A stretch of 64,000 nt of DNA from Rehmannia glutinosa. Its lineage: Eukaryota > Streptophyta > Magnoliopsida > Lamiales > Orobanchaceae. The notes beneath the pieces are model-generated. The model did no database searches, had not been told where the DNA came from, and worked only from the letters and a program-made list of their open reading frames with translations. Made by a program: the position numbers and the translations under genes. The stretch lies in NCBI GenBank assembly GCA_016081115.2, contig JABTTQ020003040.1:186001-250000 (forward strand), in the 5' to 3' direction. Positions 24,822 through 33,960 of this stretch are shown piece by piece (the stretch's first letter is position 1; each line of letters starts with the position of its first letter).

Positions 24822-25624
24822 ACAACTAAGTTAGTTAATCAGCGGAGTTAGTCACTCAACAGACTCGACTGATCTGTTGATAGAATAACTCAGCTGTTTT
24901 GACTAAAGACTTAACTTGACCTTGATATGTTTTCAGCGGAAGACTTAACACCCTTGATTTTGGTTTAAGTTTGTTTCAATACTTGGTTTTAGCACTTTGT
25001 TGATTATTAATTGGATAGCAAATTTATCAGCAGATATAAATGTAATATGCAGAAATTAAAGTGCTGAAATGTAAATGACACAATAAGTTTTTATAGAGGT
25101 TCGAAGATGGGGTAATTCTTCTAATCCTCTCTTCTCCAACTCCTGGAGGAATCCACTAAGTATTGATCAATATACGAGTGGTTAACGGTCCGAGATACAA
25201 GTCTTGATCACACAACCGACTTGATCCTTTTGGACTCCGTGCGGAGATGCCTTGGTCACACATCCGGCTTCTCATACGACTCAACTTCTTCATAGGGCAG
25301 CTGCCTTGCTACTACAGCCCACTTGCTCAAGTTCCTTGGATTTGATCACGAAGCCCTCCAACTAACTTAAGCCTGGTTCGACCTTGAACCTTCCTACAAT
25401 CCTTCGTGGAATGTAGACCCCTTGATTCTTCAAATGTTTCCTCTTCAACTGATTGAAGTCGTATTTCCTTCACAGGTGAGTGTAGGATTGATTTCCTTCG
25501 TAATGTAGGCTTGGGGATTGAGCGTTTAATAACTTGAGAATATTTCAGGTTACAAATGTTTCTTTCTTGCTTGTATTCAATTCTCAGATGGTCAAGGTAG
25601 CCTTTTCTCAAATAAACTCCTCAG

Positions 25625-25633
25625 CCTTTTATA
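25625..25633 (-). promoter_or_regulatory. TATA box of copia-type solo LTR copy 1
   Basis: TATAAAAGG on the minus strand. The matching site in copy 2 at about 61716-61724 reads CATAAAAGG, so that box is mutated. Confidence 0.55.
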
Positions 25634-26399
25634 GTGGTCTTTCAAAAATCTGCCCGTTGAAGAGATAGGCTTATTTTTGAAAGTCACTTGTGGTCGTTGG
25701 CTTGCCTTGTTGCAGTTCTTGGAATTGACATTTCCTCGTATAAGTGATCCTTGACTTTTTCGAGATCGACACACAGTGCGAGTGCTTCCCATTGGTTTAT
25801 TTCTTTTGCACGCTTCTGGGACTGTGCACTTTAAGAAAGGTAGTATGGAAGTATTACTTGTTTAAGTAATTCTCTTGATTTCTGTGCAACGGATCTCTTT
25901 CAGTTATCTCGACTTGACTGCATTTCCTTGCCTTCCCTAGGTGACTTCGAGTCAGCTTCCAATCATTGGATGACTCTTCTGTAACTTCAACTTGAGACTT
26001 GACTATCTTGAGTTGACTTGACTTATACTTCACTCAGCTGCATCTCAGCTGCACCTTTTCAGTCGAGTTCCTATCTTCTCTTCTTTGCCATACTCAGCTG
26101 CCTCACAGCAGAGTCTTCCTTCTAGTCTCCAGTTGTCTTCTTGCATGTTCAGGCATAGCTGACTTAACTCAGCTCGACAAAAATGGGGTGCCAACTTCCT
26201 ATTCTAAGTTTTACATGGCATTCATCAAAATCTACAAAATAATTTCCCAACATCTAGTGAGCTTATAGATGAATTGCATAATTAGTGTATTTGTGATGCA
26301 TATTAAGTGTCCATGTGATGCATATGTAGAGTTCAGACTTGTCATTTTGTATTTTTAAATAATTTCCATTTTTGCAAGCTTATAGAGTGAGCAATTAAA

Positions 26400-26851
26400 A
26401 TTAAACAGGGCCATTCATCGTATAAATCACATTGCTCCGACTTCTTCTTTTTATCTATACTAATCGGTCCGTTTGTAAATCCCAACACCCTGTCAACATC
26501 TGCTTTATCTATGTGAATAAATCTACTCTTCGCCAAAACCATTTCACAACTAATTGGATTGAAATTGTCAATTATCCAATGAATAAGACGAGAAGGATAC
26601 TCCGTAATCCTTAGCAAAAATAACCCACAAAAACCCATTTCTGCGACCGCATTCCTCTGATAAATATTAAATGAACCCATCGCATCCACCAATAAACCCG
26701 ACTTAGATGTAGTCTGTAACTTCCGAAACATGTACTTTTCCCCCGTCTTCACAACAAATTTACCCTTCTTTAACCGCTTCGACCCGGAATTTCCCTCTGG
26801 ATGGCCACCATCGTTCCCCCGATGGAAAGTTGTCTCTTCTATTTATTCTTA
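26400..26851 (-). pseudogene. plant mobile domain-like gene fragment inside TIR element 1
   Basis: A minus-strand reading from 26752 to 26342 gives KTGEKYMFRKLQ, then QRNAVAEMGFCGLFLLRI, SRLIHWIIDNFNP and a DVDRVLGFTNGP box. This pattern (MGFG..L, WLVD.F, DV..VLG) is that of the plant mobile domain-like leader found in Ulp1-associated transposon genes. An upstream ATG at about 26849 is followed within six codons by a stop. The reading ends as the TGCATAT tandem repeats begin. It is a captured or decayed gene, not a working one. The assignment is by motif memory only. Confidence 0.5.
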
Positions 26852-28440
26852 GCCATCTTCACAGCTTAAAAATCATACCTGTCAAACCGAAAAAACTATT
26901 ACAATACATTTAAAATGGTTAAAAAAATCTGTCATTGCAAAAAGCAACATAAAGCCTATAAAACATGCTATAATGCGATAATATATTCATTGCTAAAACA
27001 AACATGCAACATATATACAATATTCATGCAAAATATATACAGTATATGTATGAATAAAAATACGAAATAAATTACTACATTACTATGCAACGAGTTCCAA
27101 CCCCTTGTTTATAAATTACTACATGTACGAAATAAATTACTAAAACCAAATGGTTTGTTTCACAACCACCGATCACGGTCAACCCAAATGCAAGATTTTA
27201 AGGGGTTTTTTTCTTTCTAAAAAGAAGATTAGGGAAATTTTGGAAGATTTAATAACGCTAATTAAATATGCAGTATTCATGATCGATTAAAGCAGCATTC
27301 ATGATCTATTAATGCAATATTCTGTATTCACTATACAACATATAAATCATATTGCTTAAATTTCGTCTATCATAGAAATAGCCAGGACAAAAAATTGTAA
27401 TTATAATATGCATATATACTTCAAATGCTGCATAAACATTTCATTACATGTGCATAATTACGGACCCCCTAAAAATCATGATAAAATTCATATGTAAAAT
27501 CACTTATATGGACCCTCTACACAATATTCTATATATGCAACAAATATGATCAATTTATGCAATATAATACTATGCATCATACCACTTATATTGGGTTAAT
27601 CGTATATTAAATATGCAACAAATTGGACCTAAGTATACTATAACTCGAAAAAAAAAACAGAAATAATTTTACAAAAAAAAAATTATATATATATAGTTCT
27701 CTAAAAAAAACTAAACTGAAAAAACCAATTGAAAAAAATGCAGATTTATCAAAACAAAACCAAACAAATAAAACACGCATGCAAATACTCATTTAAAAGG
27801 CATCAACCAAAAAGAAGTAAGATTTAAAAAAAAACGAAAAAATTGCAAAAAACACATGATGCACCAACACAAAAAAAAAAATCCTACTTTTTGAGCAACC
27901 CTCCCCCAAAACTTAAAAAAACCAGAAAAACATGATATTAACTATAGTAAAAACTGAAGATTTCACCAAAACCATAAAAAAAATTAGTGATTTTCAATGA
28001 ACATAATTCCATTAAGAACATGCAAAAAAAGGAGAACAACAATGAGACCCTTCGACTTCAACTGGTAAAGGAAAAAAAACATACCTATAATAAACGAGAA
28101 CCTTCGATTTCAACTGTTGGACAAGAATCTACTGTTAAAGGAAAAAAAAAACTCCAGACGCCTGCTTCTCGATATCTTTGCAAGAATGAGAGTATGAAGA
28201 GGTGGGTCTATTGATTGAGAATGTCAATAGACGTGTGATAAATCAAATCCTAGTCAGACCCTACAATCGTGGGAAGAGAATCTACTATTTCTCTCACATA
28301 CCATATAAAATTACACACCTAACCTTAATTAAAAAAAACGGCTACAATGAATTTACCGAGTTGACCCTGAAACTGATAAAATCAATTTTTTCTACCTTAA
28401 ATAATGAAATAATCACATCCATTCATCTTGAAAAATAAAC
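26852..28440. other. interior of TIR element 1, no gene seen
   Basis: Very AT-rich sequence with many scattered TATGCA/TGCATA words and poly-A runs. Small open frames (27607-27792, 27987-28438) are low complexity. Confidence 0.5.
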
Positions 28441-28496
28441 GGCCCAGATAAGTCCCTACGGTCTCACCCTGGCATATTGGTCTCATATGAACCAAT

Positions 28497-28499
<3 letters not shown>

Positions 28500-28529
<30 letters not shown>
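28500..28529. repeat. (TA)n tract joining TIR elements 1 and 2
   Basis: About 15 TA units lie exactly between the inverted terminus of element 1 and the start of element 2. Confidence 0.95.
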
Positions 28530-28531
<2 letters not shown>

Positions 28532-30000
28532 TATTGGTTCAAATGAGACCAATATCCTAGGGTGAGACCGTAGGGATTAATCTGGTGCGTTTATTTTGTT
28601 TATTGAAGGGCTTAGATTAATCCTATATTTTAGGTAATTTTTGAAGGTCAATAATGTAATTCAATAAATTGGCCGTTTGTTTATTTTAGGAGAGATTATA
28701 TTAGATTCCCTTAAATCTCGCCACTAATGCAATTATGGGGGAAATCTTTTGATATATCCAAGATTCATTAGGAATCAAATTTATTCTCTATTTCCATGTC
28801 ATACGTCTCTCCCTATTCACACGCCATCTCCATATTATAATTACACATGCATCAGTATGATTTATTTATGCAAAGTTTCAAAAATTATCACATGCACATT
28901 TATAAAGCTATATATGCATTTAAACAATGCTACACATGCAACATTTTATGAACAACACAAATGATTACAATTTCGAAAAAACATTCCTCAGACTGGTATG
29001 CGTATTTGTAGGCTTTGGATCTCTTTTTTATAATTATAATAATTATATATGCAACATACTACCCTTATCAATACATCAATATCCCATTAATTATGCATTT
29101 TTAATTATAACACTAAAATTACTTTCAAGCAAAATATGCATCAGTATATATACATCAACATATAGTTACATATGTATAACGTTTAGACCAAGAAAAATGT
29201 ATAATATGCAACATATTATAATTACACATGCATCAGTATGATTTATTTATGCAAAGTTTCGAAAATTACAACCTGCGCTTTTATAAAACTATATATGCAT
29301 TTAAATAATGCTACAAATGCAACATTTTATGAGCATCACAAATAATTAAAATTTCGAAAAAAAATTCCTGAGATTGTGTATGCGTATTTGTAGGCTTTGA
29401 ATCTCTTTTTTATAATTATAATAATCATATATGCAACGTACTACCCGTATCAATATATCAATATCCCATTAATTATGCAATTTTAATTATAACACTAAAA
29501 TTACCTTCAAGCAAAATATGCATCATATTATTCGTATATATGCATCAACATGTAGTTATATATGCATAAATTCTATAACGTCTAGACCAAGAAAAATGTA
29601 TAATATGCAACATATTATAATTACACATGCATCAGTATGATTTATTTATGCAAAGTTTCGAAAATTACACCTCCACTTTTATAAAGCTATATATGCATTT
29701 AAACAATGGGTGCTGATTTTAACGTTTTTTTTTTGGCTGGAAAGAGATTATATTTTTTTGGTAGGTATTATCATTGATTCCACCTCCTAAATTATAGGAG
29801 GTGGATATGGTAACTTAGATTTATCAATATCATGTCTAATAACCGAAATTTAGTGTTTTACGCTTATACCCCCACTCGAATTTAATGCTTGGAATTGCTT
29901 CTATATTTAATTTTTCATCTTGTCCATTCATTGATAAAACCCTACGGTCTGGATGAGGTCCTACAGTCTCATCCCAATATATGGTCTCACAAGAACCATC

Positions 30001-30002
<2 letters not shown>
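28530..30002. mobile_element. (TA)n-flanked TIR element 2, about 1.47 kb
   Basis: The left terminus GGTATTGGTTCAAATGAGACC is matched by the complement of the right terminus, GGGATGGTTCTTGTGAGACC. Both contain a second GTGAGACCGTAGG / ATGAGACTGTAGG block. TA runs lie on each side. The interior is made mainly of about 390 bp tandem repeats; no transposase is seen. Confidence 0.75.
28825..29710. repeat. ~390 bp tandem repeat in TIR element 2
   Basis: The block ATTACACATGCATCAGTATG followed by ATTTATTTATGCAAAGTTTC recurs at about 28840, 29220 and 29622. The intervening text (CTCTTTTTTATAATTATAAT, CCATTAATTATGCA) is repeated as well. Confidence 0.8.

Positions 30003-30037
<35 letters not shown>
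30003..30037. repeat. (TA)n tract joining TIR elements 2 and 3
   Basis: About 17 TA units lie exactly between two inverted termini of the same family. Confidence 0.95.
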
Positions 30038-30040
<3 letters not shown>

Positions 30041-32615
30041 ATTGGTTCAAATGAGACCAATCCCTTCAGGTTAGTCCATAACACCGTATATAGACCCTTG
30101 ATTTAATTTTTTAATGGTGTAGATCTCTTTAGTTATTTTTGGGATATAAGGGTATGATTGTTTTTTTTACATTTTTTCAGTTTTTAAGTAAATCACGTTA
30201 ATTGCTAATTATTAGGAAAACATAATACTTCCTTTATTAGTTTCCCGATTTTTAGGGGGAAAAAACCATAGATTTCAATCGTATCTTTTCAAAACTGATA
30301 CCTATCAGTTTCCCGATTTTTTTCTATATAGAGTGATCTTTTTTAAAGATGAAATTGTTTTTTTGATTTGTACAATAGATGCAGCAAATTGTATAGATAG
30401 ATATGTCGAATTGTATATTTAAGGGTTCCATTTGTTTATTTTTGGGTTAGTTGAATTGTATTTTTTGTTGTATAAATAGTTTAATATATTTGCTTAATTA
30501 GTTACATGGGTTTGTATATTTATTTGGTGGATTTGTATACTTAATTGTATGGGTGATTCACTGATTTTAGTTCAGTGGAATTATATACAGTTGCAGTGAC
30601 ATGTATAAATAGATATGTCGAATTGTATATTTAATGTGTATCATTTGTTTATTTTGGATTAGATGAATTGTATTATTTGATTAGTAGATTAATATATTTG
30701 TTTACTTAGTTAAGTTGAATTGCATATTTATTTGGTGGATTTGTATATTTAGTTGTATGGGTGATTTATTTGATTTTAGTTTTCAGTTGAATTGTATTTA
30801 GGTGCTTATGGACTTGTATAAATAGATATGTAGAATTGTATGTTTAATGTGTTGCATTTGTCTATTTTGTTGGATTAGTTGAATTGTATTATTTGTTGGA
30901 TAACTAGATTAATACATTTGCATGAATCTTAAGGTACATATTGCAGTATACAGTGTAATTGTATACATAATAAAACAATTATGTATGCTTAGCTTTTTTT
31001 TTTTTTTGCATATTTAGTTGAATGTAATTTTTATATGCAATACATGTTTAGGGAGAAAAAATAACATTAAAGATAAATTAATAGTTCACACAATGTTACA
31101 AAAAAAAATTCATTAAACAATAAACTAACATGTTTCACACTGTTTCACCCATTGTTTGTTTGCAAAAATAGAAACATTGCACTAGGGTGTGGTGTCGCGG
31201 TTTGAACACGTTCTGTTGTTATGTGTTCCGATCTCACCGCATGTTCCACATCATCTTTTGAGTTTTGTGCTTGCTTTAATGGTTCCATAGTGTCGGTAAA
31301 ATTATACACCAGTTTTCAACGTAGCAAAATGCATTCCCACTCGTGGAATCTTTTCTTGTTCCACCTCTGGTATCCAATATTTTGTTGATCCCGGCAAGAT
31401 TTCGAGCCGTTGTCCTACGTTTTTTTTGACATCACAAAAGTTAATACACAATAATACAAAATGGATATATTATACATACAGTTATATAATTTCATTCATA
31501 CACGTTTGTTACCTAATAATACAAAATGCATCCTCTCTGTTCTCAAAGACTTGTTAGAATACAATAATCAATCTGTATAAAATATACAGTTTTAACAGTC
31601 TATTTATGCACGTTTTGATTTATAAGTATACAGAGAATATTTAGTTGATATTCAATTTTTTTTGGATCAAACTGATTAATTTATTATGATAGACAATTTC
31701 TACCATACAATGAAATAAGCATGAGTAGATTCTTAATTGAACAAATTACAGACGAAATATACAAGTGTTATATTATAAATATACAACGAATAAATGAATA
31801 TATACATGTTGTAAATACTAAATAAACAGCAAAACGAATTTGGTAACAAATGTACTATATGAGATAAGGCGTAAGTATGCATATACATAATTCTATATAC
31901 GCAAGACTTATATTCTAAATAGGCAAACTATCGTACTAAACATACAAACTATTAATTGAGATGCAATCTTCATACAAGTCGTTGATCCACAAAAATATAA
32001 AACTATATATACAATGTTGACACACTAAATAGACAACATTTGTATACTAAACATACAAACCAACAATAACAGAGGTGCATATATTTCATTCAGTAATCAA
32101 TTTGTCGATTCAGAAGCGTATGAATATTGTAGCAAGTTTCTCGTTAGAAATTACCTGGAGGACATTCTTCAGTCGCGTTGAAATCAATATTTTTTGCCAT
32201 TGTATAAATCTTTCCAATCAAATGGATGATAACTCCTTGCAAATTGTTAGAAATCCGTCGCGTTCAATTTTTTGTGGATCAATTGGACGCTGATTTTTGA
32301 GTGATAATGGTGATTACAGAGGTTTTGATAATGGCAACGCAAAGTTTACGTTGAGAAGGAGACATACATTTGATTGTATATGGTGAATTGCGTGATTTAT
32401 GGGGACATGATCAATAACAGATCACGTCCCTATAATGTTGGAGGAGGTTACCATGTCTGATTTTATGGATTCCAATTTTACCCCTTCTATTGTATAGTTA
32501 CTTTCAAAAACCTGTATAGATTGTAATGCATCTCGGCCATTGATTTACTATTTGGATGGTTTAGATTCGATCTTATGGACTAACCTAGGAGGGTGGTCTC
32601 ACAGGATCCTATCCG
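30038..32615. mobile_element. (TA)n-flanked TIR element 3, about 2.6 kb
   Basis: The left terminus GGGATTGGTTCAAATGAGACC and the complement of the right terminus (CGGATAGGATCCTGTGAGACC) match. A shared second block GGTTAGTCCATAA replaces the GTGAGACCGTAGG block of elements 1 and 2. The interior has about 214 bp tandem repeats (30390-30930) and AT-rich sequence. 31140-31430 is less AT-rich but I see no protein in it. Confidence 0.72.
30390..30930. repeat. ~214 bp tandem repeat in TIR element 3
   Basis: ATAGATATGTCGAATTGTAT recurs at about 30397, 30611 and (with one change) 30824. Each copy is followed by TGTTTATTTTGG-like and GATTAGTTGAATTGTATT-like blocks. Confidence 0.8.
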
Positions 32616-32640
32616 TATATATATATATATATATATATAA
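32616..32640. repeat. (TA)n tract right of TIR element 3
   Basis: About 12 TA units directly abut the inverted terminus. Confidence 0.9.
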
Positions 32641-32711
32641 AGATTGAGTATTATTTTGGGATTTTGTGCATTTAATACAATGAATAGATAGTTATAGTTA
32701 CAAACAAAATA

Positions 32712-33153
32712 GAGGTAATTTTAACTTGCCTCCAAACTATACGAGTTTTCCAGCGTTGCCCATATAAATTTGAGTTGTTCTACTTACCCACTGAACTTTG
32801 CAAATTGTTGCACATTTAGCCTATAATTTCTAAATTCCCCCGCCCCCAACTTTTATGATTATTTTACTTTGTGATATCTGAAAATGGTACCACAACCTAG
32901 GTTGATTGATGAAATTATTATTTAATACTATTTGTATATTGATTTAAGATGAGGAGATTTTGGGAGAAAATCGATCCAAATAATTGTTTGAGATATAGTA
33001 GCTACTGATAATCCACTAATAGTGAGGGTAAATTTAGAAACAATAGGCTAAGTGTAATAATTTGCAAAGTTCATGAGGTAAAATAGAATAATTCAAAGTT
33101 AAGTGGGCAAAGTAGAAAAACAACGTAGTTTGGGGAAAAAGTAAAATTACCTC
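32712..33153. mobile_element. Mutator-type MITE, 442 bp
   Basis: Perfect 9 bp duplication AACAAAATA (32703-32711 and 33154-33162). The TIR is GAGGTAATTTTA on the left and its exact complement TAAAATTACCTC on the right. Copy B of the segment has the uninterrupted sequence at about 62730, confirming the ends. No open frame is found. Confidence 0.85.
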
Positions 33154-33219
33154 AACAAAATATTACTTCCACATTCTTTTCATCGATTCTTTTTCTATGT
33201 TTTGAGTACATATATGATA

Positions 33220-33306
33220 GAGCAAATGGGGCAAATTACCCACTTGGGATAAGTGATTGAGTTTTTTGACATGTAGGATAAAAAACATAGTTTTCTACCC
33301 ACTTTT
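33220..33306 (+). repeat. left TIR of the MULE
   Basis: Imperfect inverted match to 41965-42052, best in the blocks ACCCACT and TTTTCTACCCA. A T/C-rich leader with a CTT run (33440-33472) follows. Confidence 0.7.
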
Positions 33307-33542
33307 GGTGTTCTTTTACCACAATACCCTTGAGGTTTTAAATGCAAGCCTTTAATATGTATTTCTCTCTCTTGAAATTAAATACTCCCAATACATAACA
33401 TACGTGAACTGTGAACACACCCATCTTTTTTGCTCTTCATTTTTTCTCTCTCTTCTTCTTCTTCTTCTTCTTCACAAAATATCAAGAAGTTATTTTTGTG
33501 GGCTTTCATCAACAAAATCGCACCAAAAAATCGAATAACAAG

Positions 33543-33960
33543 GTAATGTTCTTCTCCTCCTAATTAGTTAACCTTGTTTAAATCGTTCAAGACCAATATA
33601 TTTGCAAAATATGTGAAGTGTTTTGTGAAAGGAAAATTTTTCTGCATTTATGAAAAACAATGCACGATATCGTGTCATAGAGTTGGCACGATATATCGTG
33701 CCCCAGTATATTAGACACGATATATCGTGCCCTACATATTAGGATGCGATATCGTGCCCCGTATATTAGACACGATATCGTACCTAATATGTAGGGCGCG
33801 ATATATCGTGTCCCAATATACGGGGCACGATATATCGTGCCCTCTTAACAGGCACGATATATCGTGCCTCATCGAAAAAGGGCACGATATATCGTGCCCC
33901 AAGAAAAAAACAGGCCAATTTTATGTGTTCTTGCATTTATCAATATTTTTCTTTGTATAT
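33543..33960 (+). other. putative 5' leader intron of the transposase gene
   Basis: AACAAG|GTAATG at 33537-33548 fits a splice donor, and TTTGTATATAG at 33951-33961, just before the ATG at 33961-33963, fits an acceptor. If this is right, the whole left palindrome array lies inside the intron. Splicing is inferred from the consensus only. Confidence 0.5.
33661..33900. repeat. palindrome array 1 (9 copies of CACGAT(AT)ATCGTG)
   Basis: Full sites read GGCACGATATATCGTGCC (33685-33702) and close variants. The 12 bp form CACGATATCGTG occurs at 33663-33674, with imperfect forms near 33744 and 33771. About nine sites in all, with non-identical spacers such as CCAGTATATTAGA and CTACATATTAGGA. Short and long forms are mixed here. 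Confidence 0.9.

Larger units (their letters stand above)
12348..26252 (-). mobile_element. copia-type solo LTR, copy 1 (split by the Athila element)
   Basis: The left end TGTAGGTCCC and right end TTTCCCAACA are flanked by a perfect 5 bp TCTAG (12343-12347 and 26253-26257). Removing the Athila element leaves about 1.56 kb that aligns end to end with 60837-62314. On the minus strand it has a TATAAAAGG box (25625-25633) and ends in a GGTTTATTCAACCCCC segment common in plant SIRE/Maximus-type copia LTRs. No second LTR or internal domain is found. Confidence 0.85.
10997..28499. mobile_element. (TA)n-flanked TIR element 1 (split by nested LTR elements)
   Basis: The left terminus GGGGTTGGTTCTGGTGAGACC is met by an inverted right terminus whose complement reads GGGATTGGTTCATATGAGACC. 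Both then share GTGAGACCGTAGGGACT, so the TIRs are about 60 bp (10997-11060 and 28441-28499). TA runs abut both ends. A copia-type solo LTR plus its TCTAG duplication (12343-26257) interrupts it; the tandem repeats at 11480-12342 resume at 26253. Net length is about 3.6 kb. The right half carries a broken gene of the plant mobile domain type. No transposase is recognised, so it is probably non-autonomous. Confidence 0.75.

Noticed and set aside
33661..33900. CRISPR-like array
   Set aside because: The repeats are short perfect palindromes with unequal, non-unique spacers in a plant transposon. No cas genes are present.
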